From: Brachynemurus nebulosus | Lineage: Eukaryota > Arthropoda > Insecta > Neuroptera > Myrmeleontidae | Direction of reading: 5' to 3' | DNA: 64,000 nt | NCBI GenBank assembly: GCA_035578155.1 | Contig: JAPWDM010000003.1 | Location: 67,324,142 to 67,388,141 of the forward strand | Shown: piece after piece, positions 38,591 to 49,929 of the stretch | Layout of the letters: every line of letters starts with the position of its first letter | How positions within the stretch are numbered: the first letter of the stretch is position 1 | Position numbers and translations under genes: made by a program | The notes under the pieces: model-generated | What the model saw: only the letters and a program-made list of their open reading frames with translations | Databases searched by the model: none | Told to the model about the DNA's origin: nothing

Positions 38591-38920
38591 TTATGAATGA
38601 AACCCAAATGATTTTTCGCCGACAATTAATAAATCAACAAATCTTTACAAGCAATTAATTGCAGAAATTTATTTTTTTATTAATTAAATCATCACATCAT
38701 TGGATGCATATGTCAGTGAGTCAATCAGTCTGTTGGTTGCGAGTTTATCAAGATTTATTAAAAACAGAAACGTTTTGTTAGAAATTTTCGATTTGTGAAG
38801 CATTATTTTGATTTTTCCTTTTTTTGAGAATCTTTAAACTACAAGAATTTTACATCAGGAGTCAACTTACAACATATAAATTAAAGAAATTTTATTGCAA
38901 AGGATTAGAACGTTGTCAGA

Positions 38921-39145
38921 TTTTTTTTTTTTTTTTTTGTTTATTGGTTAGATACTCAACAGTATCTGTTAGTCAAACGCATCATTTGTTATAGTACTAT
39001 TAAGTTTATTGTTAGTATAAAGGTTATTCATAATCAAATGTGAAATAGGAAAATATTGGTGATGACGTATCTCCCCTACTCGGTGCCGAACTCATGATCT
39101 ATGAAATAAAAACGGAACTTCTAACAATTAGACTGATTTCTAAGA
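38921..39145 (-). repeat. tRNA-derived SINE
   Basis: On the minus strand an A-box-like segment (GTCTAATTGTTAGAAGTTCC) is followed about 40 nt later by a B-box-like ATGAGTTCGGCACC. The sequence then runs to an A18 tail (T18 at 38921-38938 on the plus strand). This is the order of a pol III SINE. Flanking duplications were not found, so the 5' boundary is approximate. Confidence 0.5.
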
Positions 39146-39551
39146 TTCTGAGTATCAATTACTTTTAATTTAACTAATCCAGAAATAATAAGTTGTTATT
39201 ATAAATGTTCAATAGGTATATTCAAAATAAAACATAGAATTATAATGCATACTACAATATACCTACTTTAAATAATAAACTGGCGCCAGACGTAAATCAC
39301 AATAAAAATCTAGATCGGTGTTAGTAATTTTTCCCACCTGTGCTTAGGTAAACAAAATTCCGTATGAAGTGTGTCAAAGAAAATTTTATTTACACAACAG
39401 ATTTATACTGAATTATACTGAATTTCAATTATACTGAATTTCAATTTTCAATCAATCAAAATACATCTTAAAATTAACCTTTAAGTATTTTACCAGCGCT
39501 ACCACCCAAGTATGTATTCTTAAAAGAGTACATAACAAAGAAACTTAAAAG

Positions 39552-40068
39552 TAGGGTTACTGATCTCTTATAACCAGGAAATTGATCTAGTGGTTCGATT
39601 CTAATCGTCAAACCAAAAATCGATGCAGGAAAATTAATCGATTTACTTGTTGTACTTTACAGAAAATAAAAAAGAATCAAGGTTTTAATAAAATTTCTTA
39701 TTAGGTAATCACAAATCAGCTTCAATAAAAATGTTAATTTTCTTTGAAGATGAACTGCTGAATAGTGAATTTAATATAAGTAAAGTGGTTTCCACTTTCT
39801 GCGCTGAGTGTCATAAGAATACAAAATTTGACTCAATTTAAAAAAAAAAAAAAAAAAAATTAATCATTAAAATGGTAAAATTATTTGACAACCGAAACAG
39901 TAAAGATATATTTTACAATAATTTCTAAACTAAAAATATCCTAATAAATTCGAAAAAATCGATCTTCCATCCCATGAATTTTTCACGATCTTCTGGTCTC
40001 CAAAGAATCGATTCGAAAATCAAAGATCCCTCTCCAGAAATCGATTTTCGATAAAATCGGATACCCTA
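39552..40068. mobile_element. hAT MITE with ATCGAT-rich interior
   Basis: Starts TAGGGTTACTGATC and ends GATACCCTA. The 8-bp duplication is CTTAAAAG / CTTGAAAG (39544-39551, 40069-40076), one mismatch. ATCGATTT words are frequent at both ends. Confidence 0.7.
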
Positions 40069-40517
40069 CTTGAAAGACGAGAGACAAAGGAGACAAATTT
40101 ATGATAAAAATTATCGGGGTGATTCACCCTTGAAGTTTCTTACAAAATAAAACCATATTCGTATTAACATTCCCAAAATTTTAAAATTTATTGAGCACAT
40201 AAAAGTCAACAAATAAACAAATCAGAGATAAGCTCTGTAAAGATCCACCTACTTGTTTCAGTAACATAATCCCTATTGGATTACAAATATGAAATGTCAC
40301 AACACTAATTATGTTATTGGTTTAAAACTAAAAACTTAAGTCATTTAATTACAGAAGACATCGTTAACTAATTAAGTAGTGTTTATTTCTCTTACTGCTC
40401 GTATCATAACATCACATGTTAGCTACTTAATTGTAATATTTAAAGTGCAATATCATTAAAAATGTTCATACCTTTCTGATAAGTGTCGAAAAATTTTCGG
40501 GTAATTTTTTAAATATA

Positions 40518-40947
40518 ATGAACGAAATTAAGGAAGGAATTCCCAATCCATACTTATCGATCAACAACTATAATTACTGTACCGATTTTAACGAAATTCA
40601 CGCATCGTGTAATCGATATTCGACCGATTATTTCTGTTACAAAGAACAATCTTCATCGGACTCGTCGAATTCGTCAACAATAATTTTACAATCATCAAAT
40701 TTCTATCAGTATCAAAATGGTACGAATGATTATAATTCATGGAATTCTACGGCGTGTGTTAATTCACAAGAACAATCCAATATAATACGCGAGGTAACGG
40801 ATATTTTTCAAAAATCCAACAATCGCAACAGCGGCGGTGAATTTGAAAATGATTGTGGGGAAGAAAGTATGGTTGGAACAGAGAAAACGATGGATGATAT
40901 TAGTTTTATACCAACAATTCGAGTGGAAAAGGGTGACATGGAAAACA
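40518..40947 (+). CDS. btn: Mox homeobox gene exon 1 (Ser/Asn/Tyr-rich N-terminal region)
   Basis: Opens with ATG ([14 protein letters not shown]) and ends at A|GTAAGT. It carries 143 codons plus one base. No domain other than low-complexity Ser and Asn runs and an acidic stretch near the end. Confidence 0.82.
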
Positions 40948-43900
40948 GTAAGTGAGGATTTATATTTTCAGACATTTTTGAAAAATTATGTCCTAGTTTG
41001 CAAACAATTATACGCCTGTCACATTCAATTATTGTAAAGTGCAATGTACTTTAATATAATAATAACAATATCGCTATAATAGTTAGAATTTATTATCATA
41101 CTTGAGTTTAAAATAGTGTACTAATTTTAGTGTAATTGCGCATACCGTAAACACAGCCAACATATTATCTAAATTTTCGATTTAAATTTGAATAAAATCA
41201 AAACGAAATTAATTTAGTTAGGGTTGACCGGGGTAATTGTGAATGGATTTTCATGAGTTGAGATAAAAGCGTTGTTTTAAGTATTTTTTATTTTATATAT
41301 CACATTATGGTTGATTTATTTTTAATTCTACATTATTTAGGATGCATCACACAAATTTTGAGCAAATTCGTATGAAAAACAAAAATTTTATAAGCCATTC
41401 ACATTTCCCCGGTGCGGTTTTGCAAATCTTATGAATTTCGGGGTAAATGTAAATGCCATCAGAAAAATTATTTAGAATGGATTACAAGAGGAGTGAGGTA
41501 CATCAGAGTAAGGACCAACCCAAATTCTTCATATCTACCACACTTTCAAAATTTTCATCACACTTTCAGTTTACATGAACAAAAAACAACAATCTATTTT
41601 TTTTTTGTGTTGTTTGTACAACGGAAACTTGTACAATAATGTCATTGTACATCATCATCAACATTTTCAACTCTGAAAAGGACACTACTGAAATTTTTGA
41701 CCGGATGGGGGCATTTGTGAATGATGTTCACAATTACCCCGGAATTTTAAAATCATGGGGTAATTGTGAATTGGTAATAAATTGTCTAATTTCTTTAGCA
41801 GTTAATAAGGAACCCCCTCAGGCTTTAGACCACTTCTTTAGAAGTACCTTTATCCATTTCTTACCTTTAAAAAAAAAGAAAATGTATTTAAAAAAAATTT
41901 TTTTGAGGATTGGTCGAAGTAAGATACACAAAATTTTGCAAGGATTTTTTCAAAATAAAAAAAAAGATACTAATACTTTGAATTGTTATGAAATTTGAAT
42001 AGTATATTAAGAAAGGACAGAAAAACATACTAAGATTTGATTTTTAATAAAATTAATATTATTTTAGAAATTATAGGCGCCATTCACAATTGCCCCAATT
42101 CACATTTACCCCGGTCGACCCTATATTTAACTACTTTAATGAAATAAAATGATAAAAATGTTTGATTTGAATCATAATAAATAAATTTTCCAGATATTCA
42201 AACGATTTACCAAAAATAAAAAAGTAAAAGGTTAAGATGTTATCTAATTAATAATTTTACCTATCCATGTTTTTTACTAAAATATCAAAGATATTGTAAA
42301 ATTCATAAGTATGCTATTGTTATTCACACTTTGTTATTAATTCTAAGTAATATCTAATAATAAAGCATAGTAGAATAGAAATTTCGGGCAATTGATCTAG
42401 TTGCTACTACATATTTATATTAAAATGATATGGTTTTACCATTTGTATTAGGCGTACACACAGGGCCGGATTTACACTAGGGGCACGCGGGGCACTGGCC
42501 CGGGCGGCAAATTTTTAGGGGCGGTAAAATTTGGGACGCACGTGATAATATATTGTTTTTTTGCTCATCACTTATTTTCTGATAGAAAAATAAAAAATGG
42601 GAGCTGTTTTTTTTTGCTCGTCACTTATTTTTTGATAGGAAAAGGTAAAAAGTGGGAAAGTACATAAGAAATTTTTTTTAAATTTTTGTCAGGGGCGGCA
42701 TTTTTCACAGTGCCCCAAGCGACTCTTAGGGTAAAATCGGCCCTGCGTACACAGATAATATTACCTGTTGTTGAAGGATTGTAATTTTTCCAAACCGACA
42801 GAAATCATTACTTACATTTTTCGTATGATAAAATTATTTACCTAAATTTTACAGATTCTGAAATATCATTTTCAGACTAAAACATGAACTAAAAAAAAAA
42901 AAAATAATAGATTAAAGAAATCGGGGCTGCCAATACCAGAAAACTTTATATAACATCAGCAATTTGTTAAAAACATTCTTGTTGTTAAAAAAAATGTTAC
43001 AGGTATTACGAATCATTAAATTTTAATTTTTTAAACCAACGTGTATGGCAAACTTATTTTCAGTAGGCAAAGTTGGCTGCCTTTACGGTAGTGCAACGAA
43101 TTCGCATTTTACTAATATTATATTTTTTAACAGCAAAAAAATTTGTAAATTCTTAACATTCGGTAGGATTATTGATTTTGCAATTATATTTTACAATTTT
43201 GTTAATTAAAAATTCAGAACGAAATGCATGGCATAGACAATTAAATTATTCAGTTACCTAAGGTTTAATTTATAGAAAAAAATTTGATGTTTGTGACGTC
43301 ATCGGGTATATTCGACAAATTTTTGTTCAGATAAATTGTTTGTTGTTGGAATTTATGTAAGTGGTAAAAAATTATACAATTTTGAAAATGAGTCAACATT
43401 TCTGAAAAAATTTTGAGACCATATTTTTCTGTGTCCAGGGCTGGATTCCAAAATAGGTAAAGTAAGCGATTGCTTAGGGACGGATCCCTAGGCACAAGAT
43501 AAAACTAAAATTCTCTCGAGATTTTTAATAATAGTTGGTAATACTGATTTATATAATACATACTATTTAAAAACTAATATAGATAACAATTAGCTTGGAA
43601 AGATAAAATGCAAGTGGAAATTTTGATTCTGGAAGACAAAAATTATTAATCTGTCAAAAAGCTAGTAATTAAAAGGCTTTCGCTACTTTGTTAGACTTAC
43701 AAAAACTTATCAAAATAAAATAAAATAAAGTTAGAGGAAGGGATCCTAAGACTTCATTGCCTAGGAGCCCTTACGTGTATAAATCCGGCCCTGCCTGTGT
43801 CTAACAAACCACAATAAAGTATTCTTTAAATGGCCTAAAATAAATACATCACTAACGGCTTGTTATTTTATAAAGTCGACTAGTGTTGATAGCTTAATAA

Positions 43901-45738
43901 TTGCTGTAAAAATATCCTTTCAAAAATATTAAAAAACTGAGACAAAACATCCTGTTAACTATCCACTGACTTATTTATGTCATTTATTAGTCCTAAAAAG
44001 GAAATTGTCCTAACACATAATTCACATTATTATTATTTTATATTAAATTATTTTTATAAACTTCTATTATCACTAGCGAACAAAAATAGGACATACTGTA
44101 CACAGTTTAGCGAAAGTAATGCATATGTAAAACATATTGCATTTTGTTTACATAATATGTAAATATTACACATTTATTGATCCTGGCGCCTTTATTAATT
44201 TTATTGTCGTTTTCAGTTTTAACATAATAACCATAAAAACGTTTTATTTAGTAATTAAAACTGCGTAATATTACTATTGTTATTATTATATATACATATA
44301 TTTCATTGTTTTATGTAGACCATGTGACCAGTTTTCTCTTTTTATAACATATTCCTATACTTCCTATAAGCTTTGACAGCATTATTCCTGTGGAGACTTC
44401 CACCATGAATAGAAAATAAAGTACGGTAAAATGGAATGAATTAGAACGATATTGAACTTAACATCGTATTTTTGCATTTATTTTACGAATCCGTATTTTT
44501 TAATATGTATATTACACATTTACGCCTCTACAGTCAGTTACTTTATTATAAAAATCATTTTTTGTCAATAATTGTTCTAGTCTTTGAACAAATGAACAAA
44601 ATGTACATATTTAACGTTTACTCTATGGTAATTTTGGGTCAATAGAAACGCTAATAAGGTAAATAAGAACAATCAGTAGAATCGATCAAAACTGAAACTA
44701 CAATATAAACTAATTAAAATTTTTTTATAATTTTGATATAGAATTGTATTGTAAAAGGGCACAGCCGGCTAAGATAGGGAAAACGGCCCTTGACGCAAAA
44801 TTGATTGTTTTTAAAGGAAATAATACTTCTCAGCCCCAGATGCATTCCTGGCAAATTTCAGCCCTCCGAGGCTAATAGTTTATGAGAATACACAAACCGA
44901 AAAAAATTTTCAAAAAAAATTTTTTTTGAGGAAATTACTGAGCCGATTTATTTGAGTTTAATATATGGAGGGGTCAGTGTAAAAGTGGACCAAGTCCATA
45001 AAATTTTTTTTTTAAAATGCCTTTTTCGTTAAAGAGTTGTAATTTCTTAAACTTTAGAAAAAAAAATTTTATGGACTTGGTTCACTTTTACATTGACCCC
45101 TCCATATATTGTGTACCTACCTTAGGCAAAGTAATAAAAAAAATATTAACGTTATATCCCTTTATTATACTATTTTTTTTTAATTTAAGTTAATTTTTTT
45201 TTTGGCACTTACGCGTTAGCGACATCCACCATTTTTTGTTCAATAATACGTCTCTTAGTACTCTATAACATATATTTTTATGTAAAAATTTTAGGAAAAA
45301 CTGGTTCCCTTTTACGGTAACATTTAAATTTTATTCAGTTATAAAATATTTAATTCTCAAATTTATCTCTGCAAAACAAATCCCCAATATATCAGACTGT
45401 TTTCATGTTTTTAAAATTCATTTAACTAAAAGCAAATTACTTAATTTATATAAATTTATTTTTTTGTAGAACCTAATGCGAATAAATCACGCAAAGAACG
45501 TACAGCATTTACAAAATCACAAATTCGTGAACTGGAACAAGAATTTGCATACTCCAACTATTTAACCAGATTGCGACGGTATGAAATAGCTGTTGCGTTA
45601 GATTTAACTGAACGACAAGTTAAAGTTTGGTTCCAGAATCGTCGAATGAAATGGAAACGATCGAAAATAACGACCGATTCGAGTGATTCAGAAAAGAAAT
45701 TGAAGCGAAAATTGGTACCGAAATCTGTTATTATATAA
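40518..45738 (+). CDS. btn: Mox-class homeobox transcription factor (buttonless/Meox)
   Basis: Two exons, 40518-40947 and 45470-45738, join in frame (AAC A | AA CCT) to give 232 residues. The homeodomain is about residues 150-209: R5, F8, L16, F20, W48, F49, Q50 and N51 are all present. The segments [35 protein letters not shown] and [16 protein letters not shown] match the Mox (Meox/buttonless) class and not Antp or zen, which read differently after NKYL. The N-terminal half is Ser/Asn/Tyr-rich and low in complexity. Only about 23 residues follow the homeodomain. Known role of the class: DNA-binding regulator in mesoderm (buttonless marks dorsal median cells in Drosophila). AATAAA follows 105 bp after the stop. 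Start chosen as the first in-frame Met of exon 1. Confidence 0.88.
41221..42121. mobile_element. TA-target (mariner-like) element, copy 2, in the Mox gene intron
   Basis: Same TIR as 19976-21093 (GGGTTGACCGGGGTAATTGT; right end has GGTCGACCC), flanked by TA (41219-41220, 42122-42123). It lacks about 220 bp of interior present in copy 1: the sequence jumps from the CACACTTTC region to AGTTTACATGAACAAAAAAC. Confidence 0.82.
42461..42745. mobile_element. hAT MITE, CAGGGCCGG family
   Basis: CAGGGCCGGATTTACAC at left, ATCGGCCCTG at right; exact 8-bp duplication CGTACACA (42453-42460, 42746-42753). The interior has an internal direct repeat around TTTTTTGCTC(A/G)TCACTTATTTT. Confidence 0.85.
43436..43793. 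mobile_element. hAT MITE, CAGGGCTGG family
   Basis: CAGGGCTGGATTCC at left, AAATCCGGCCCTG at right; 8-bp duplication TCTGTGTC / CCTGTGTC with one mismatch (43428-43435, 43794-43801). It has a different interior from the 42461 copy. Confidence 0.75.
43802..44960. other. Mox gene intron, no exon seen
   Basis: AT-rich sequence; nothing recognised beyond simple sequence such as the (TATA)n patch near 44290. Confidence 0.5.
44961..45110. repeat. 150-bp inverted repeat (hairpin) in the Mox gene intron
   Basis: Arm AATATATGGAGGGGTCAGTG, continuing through AAAGTGGACCAAGTCCATAA, pairs with its near-perfect complement ending GACCCCTCCATATATT. The arms are about 50 bp, the loop about 45 bp. No target duplication. 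Confidence 0.7.
45470..45738 (+). CDS. btn: Mox homeobox gene exon 2 (homeodomain and C-terminus)
   Basis: Acceptor TTTTTTTGTAG (AG at 45468-45469). It encodes the whole homeodomain, then a Ser/Lys-rich tail ending [12 protein letters not shown] and TAA. Confidence 0.92.
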
Positions 45739-45842
45739 ATCTTTTGGCGTTACCTATTTACATGTAAATTAATAATGTAAAAATAATTTTTGAAATGTAA
45801 GCTCTCATTGTAAGAAAAATATATACTTTTTTAGTTAAACTA

Positions 45843-45848
45843 AATAAA
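45843..45848 (+). terminator. btn: Polyadenylation signal AATAAA of the Mox gene
   Basis: Canonical AATAAA, 105 bp after the stop codon, the expected distance for a short 3' UTR. Confidence 0.55.
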
Positions 45849-46562
45849 TAATAATTAATTCTAGATTGTTTTTATTTTTATTTTTACCTGATGATGGGGA
45901 GAGTAACACAAAATGTTTAAAAAAAAATTATTTCGTTTTTTTTTTAAGCTCGTGAACCTATGTCCTCGGTGAAATTTTTTTAAACACATTTTGAGAAATT
46001 TTGGGAAAATCGCTGTAATAGCTGGGAGAGTGGCTGTAATAGCTGAATTTTCAATTCGGAAATTCGCTGAAACGTAGTTTGTTCGCTTATAACAAAAATT
46101 GTTCATTGGTCGAACTATTTTTTAAGTCTTAATCTCAAATGTTCAAATTAAAAAAAGATCTGGAAACAATTTTCAACATGTTTATTTTCCCTAATGTCGT
46201 CCACAAAAAAATTGACACCATAGGTCCGAACTAAGCGAGCTTCAACTTAAATCGGCTACTGATGTACGAAAAAGGATACAACAATTTTAGTTTTTTGATT
46301 AAACACGGGTACGCGGAGAAAAAAGTTTGAGAAATGCTGGTAATCATAAAATAAACAAACTCTGTATAAGCATGTACAATAGGCTCTTGTTTTACACGGA
46401 GATTATGTTCCACGGAAACGCCGCATATTTTAATTTAGGGTTAGGAAGTTCCATATAGATATACTTATAGGGACTAGATTTTATACAAAAAAAAATTCAT
46501 TATAAAAAAATCAAATCAAAATGCTGTAAATTGCCGTTAATTATAAACTAAACACAGACAAA

Positions 46563-46645
46563 AATTCGGCAAGTGCGTATTAGACACACATTAAGTCAGG
46601 ATTTCCTAACTGCCTAGCTAGAATTTTTAACCAATCTCGAATATT
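46563..46645. repeat. GGGTTCC family fragment (head only)
   Basis: GGCAAGTGCGTATTAGACAC followed by ACATTAAGTCAGGATTTCCT is the family head in its best-preserved form in this window; the body is missing. Confidence 0.45.
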
Positions 46646-46697
46646 TCTTGCTTTTATTATTATATTTTAATGTTAAAATTAGCCATTAATTTTTTAA

Positions 46698-48064
46698 GGT
46701 GGTATTCTATTTTAGAGGCTCGATTTTGAGGTAATTTTAGAAGTATAAAAAGGTATAAAAATTTTAAAAAATTCAAAATTGAAATCGGTACAGGCCAGCA
46801 AAGTGGGGACTCAAAAAAAAAGGTGTCTCCTGGTTGACGTGATTCCAACCCTGTCCCTCTTGGTGATCTGAAACATAAAATTTTGGTTAATTCTTAATAA
46901 ACAAGGATGTAGAATTAGCCGGACGTAACCAATTTGAAACAATTTGGGGGACAGGTCTACCCACACTGCCAACTTCCCCTTGGGTGTCCTTAAAGACTAA
47001 AGACTACTGTACATAAGTAATTCTTTTTTCATTTCAGGCGACTCCTCCCCTAGGCCCCCGATAGAGGCTTTGCCTCTTGCAACATACCGGGGGCTTCACC
47101 TTCTGTACCTAAGGGTGGGGACTCCACCCTTATCAAACAAATGATAACATCATTTGTTCTCAACATATGCGAGACAAAATATATTTTGGCAAAAAACTAA
47201 TTTTTTCAAGTTTCTTATTTCGTTTTTTTTTTTTTAATTTTGTAATAAAATACTGGCGTTTTTAACATCAAGGAAGGTTCTTAGGCCATTATATAATAAT
47301 GTTATGGTAAAAAATCCATATAATCTATGTTATCTTAATAAAGTTAATTCCGTTTTTTTTACCACAAGAAACAAACCGCTAATCCGAATTTGCTGAAAAC
47401 TTTATCCGGTCTTCATTTTTTGATTACGCATCTAATGAAATTAGTCCGGAGTTGATATCATCATTTGTTCTCAAGATATGCGAGACGAAAAAAAATTCAC
47501 GAACGAACGAACGAACGAACTAACGAACGCACACACAGACATCACGCTAAAAACGATAGATTCGGATTTTAGTGACCTTGAAACGTGGAGATATGTCAAA
47601 ATTAGTGATTCGTAAAATCGGACCCATTACAATAACTTCCTATGGGAAGTTAAAAATAAATTTTTTCACAAAATGGCGTCCATTTAAAAAAAAATCATAT
47701 TTTTGCCTCCTTTTTTCAACTTTGGAAATTTTTTTAAAAAAGTAAAAAAAAAAATTCAAAAACGCCACGTCGAGCCAATTTTAATTTATAATATTAAAAA
47801 AGGTCTGAACTAAATTTTTTAAGTAAATCGGTGCATTAGAACTTGAGATATCATGTCAACCGTATCGAAAAAAGTAGTTTCGAGTTATCTAGATATTAAA
47901 AATTTGAATTTAACACTGAAAAGATACACAGTACACAGGGAAAAAATAACCATAACTCCGAAAATTTTCCGTAAATCCTTTTAGAGACTTGTTCTTAAAG
48001 GTCTGAACTTGGGAAATATAAGAAAAAAATCAATTTTTTCGAAATTCTAGACTAGAATACTACC
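46698..48064. mobile_element. piggyBac-like (TTAA) element related to the foldback at 28450
   Basis: Starts GGTGGTATTCTATTTTAG and ends CTAGACTAGAATACTACC; TTAA on both sides (46694-46697, 48065-48068). It includes another repeat piece with a (CGAA)n run (about 47498-47530) and ACTTCCTATGGGAAGTTAAA. No transposase frame. Confidence 0.72.
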
Positions 48065-48410
48065 TTAAAGTGTGATTATCTAAACCTTATATTATCCATG
48101 TGAGTTTAAAAAAAATCAATAACAATTTTTAAAAAATACTGTATTAAACTGCGCAAGGTCAGACACTGATTTTAAGTTATCAAGTTCGAGTAAACCACCT
48201 AATGCAATTACAACCATGACGAATACATAAGAATTTCCTTGTTATACTACGAAATTCTTAAAATTCAATGTATATTCCCTATTCGACTCCAGGAAATTCC
48301 TGGACAGTGTTAAAGGTGTTATAGGCTATTTTTTAATAAAGAAGTGTAGTACTGAGGACAAATGTAGGAAGATATACAAAAAAAACTACAAATTATTAAT
48401 AAAAAAATAT

Positions 48411-49175
48411 TTATTTTAATTTCCTAAGACTTTTTACAGATCTTAATTGTACTTGATTTGAATCGATATCTAATAAATTTTTTTTGGATACGCTTTTAAA
48501 AACATTTTCCTTTTTCGTCTTCGAACTTTTTGTCTTCACTTTATCTCCTTTGGGTGATTTTTCTTTTTTATCATCATTTTTATTTTCATCATTTTCTTCG
48601 CTTCGATTACTTAACACATCATTTTCTTCACTTTTATTACTTAAGAACTCTTCTATTTTAATATCATTCGGTACATTGGAAAATTTGAAATCATATTCAA
48701 TACCATAACCCCTTAATACTTTTTTCGTAAATTCGACTTTTTTTATTTCTTTTTGTACAAATTTTTGATATTTCGTGATACTCTGATCCGTATTTTTCTG
48801 TCTTATTGTTCGTTTCCTGTCAAATAATTTCGGATAGAATGTTTTATTCCATTCACGACCGCGAAATAATTCAGGATTCTGTCTTTCAGGCGGCATATAT
48901 TCAGCTTTCAATAAACGGTTGCACATTAAATAATTGTTCATGGTTTCAGCAACAATTTTTGCCACTTCTGGATGCAGAAATTGAATGAAAGCGTGTCCTT
49001 TACTGGCGCCCGTTTTTTTCGATCTCATCAAACGTACTCGTAAGACTTTTCCAAATTGGCTAAAATAAATTTTCATTTCGTTTTCGTAAAAACCGTGTGG
49101 AATGTGTGACAGGTAAACAACTCCCCGTTGAGGTCGTTTTTTTCGACCAGTTTCTTTGACTTTTAATTTTCCTTC
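48411..49175 (-). CDS. NIFK: NIFK exon 2 (RRM and charged tail)
   Basis: Acceptor TTTTTACAG (AG at 49177-49176) after a 72-bp intron. It runs to TAA at 48413-48411. A Met inside this exon (residue 59) is not the start, because it would cut the RRM in half. Confidence 0.9.
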   Translation of the reverse strand, partial: EGKLKVKETGRKKRPQRGVVYLSHIPHGFYENEMKIYFSQFGKVLRVRLMRSKKTGASKGHAFIQFLHPEVAKIVAETMNNYLMCNRLLKAEYMPPERQNPELFRGREWNKTFYPKLFDRKRTIRQKNTDQSITKYQKFVQKEIKKVEFTKKVLRGYGIEYDFKFSNVPNDIKIEEFLSNKSEENDVLSNRSEENDENKNDDKKEKSPKGDKVKTKSSKTKKENVFKSVSKKNLLDIDSNQVQLRSVKSLRKLK

Positions 49176-49322
49176 CTGTAAAAATTTTTTTTAAAGAATT
49201 CAGTTGATAACATTATTTTCTAAATTTTGAAAAAAGAAACTTCTAACCTTCAAAAACTTTTTGATATTGCTGACAGCATTTGAAAACTGCGCTTGTGATT
49301 TTTTATTCAAAGCGATAGACAT
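48411..49322 (-). CDS. NIFK: NIFK-like nucleolar RNA-binding protein (MKI67 FHA-domain-interacting homologue)
   Basis: Exons 49322-49248 and 49175-48411 join between codons (TTG AAG | GAA GGA) to give 279 residues, near the family's usual size. A single RRM spans about residues 43-120, with RNP2-like GVVYLSHIP (43-51) and RNP1-like SKGHAFIQF (83-91). It is followed by the family-typical KIVAETMNNYLMCNRLLKAE and YMPPE. Next is a basic region with FYPKLFDRKRTIRQKN and GYGIEYDF. The tail is Lys/Glu/Asp/Ser-rich with a near-duplicate SNKSEENDVLSNRSEENDEN and a basic C-terminus (SVKSLRKLK), expected to be disordered and to carry nucleolar signals. Known role of relatives (human NIFK, yeast Nop15): 60S ribosomal subunit and pre-rRNA processing. 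The Ki-67-binding C-terminal motif is not evident. Confidence 0.88.
49248..49322 (-). CDS. NIFK: NIFK exon 1
   Basis: ATG at 49322-49320; 25 codons, MSIALNKKSQAQFSNAVSNI and five more; donor AAG|GTTAGA. Confidence 0.78.
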
Positions 49323-49664
49323 TTTTTAATATTTTACACCAAACTTTTATAAATTAAATTAGAATTTCTTACAAAATTTAATGCAGTTTAGAAATTACCG
49401 AAATTACATATATTTGAAAACATGTGCGTTCGAAAATGGTTCACATTAGATCTGTTCCTGTACCTCTGTTACCTGGGTTGTATTCGATTCCTGTTAAAAA
49501 AAAAATTTCCGTGCATTTACGCATGTGCATTAATAAACCGCGCAAACACACAGTCAAAAATTTAAATATTATTTAACGTCTACAAGATTCTCAATAATTT
49601 AAATTTTTGCTAGTACGTGTTCGCGCAGTTTTGTGAGAATTGCGAGACATGCGTGAGAATTTTT

Positions 49665-49732
49665 TAAACCACGAATCGAACTCAGGACTGTTAGTTTCTT
49701 CAAGTTGCTACTTTATGTAGTGGGGATAAAAT
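49665..49732 (-). repeat. tRNA-like SINE head
   Basis: Minus strand: ACTACATAAAGTAGCAACTT resembles a tRNA A box. About 40 nt later CTGAGTTCGATTCGTGG matches a B box. No poly-A tail was found, so this may be a truncated SINE or a chance match. Confidence 0.35.
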
Positions 49733-49929
49733 ATGAAAATAAAGAAACGACTTCCTTCAGCTTACTGAATTAAAATAGGTTATTTTATGATATTTTAAAT
49801 TTTACACACTAAATACTAGCTTAACCGTTAAGACCGCTTAATGATTAAGACGAATTAACTCGTCCTGCAATATGGCGGCTCAAAATCATGTGATATGTAT
49901 ATATTCACTAGAGTCCCTATAATAAAGTG

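Noticed and set aside
40808..41044. Antisense frame over the end of Mox exon 1
   Set aside because: A shadow of the real exon, whose own frame continues in phase into the homeodomain.
47498..47530. Short (CGAA)n repeats considered as a CRISPR-like or regulatory array
   Set aside because: The units are contiguous 4-bp repeats with no spacers, a microsatellite within a transposon.
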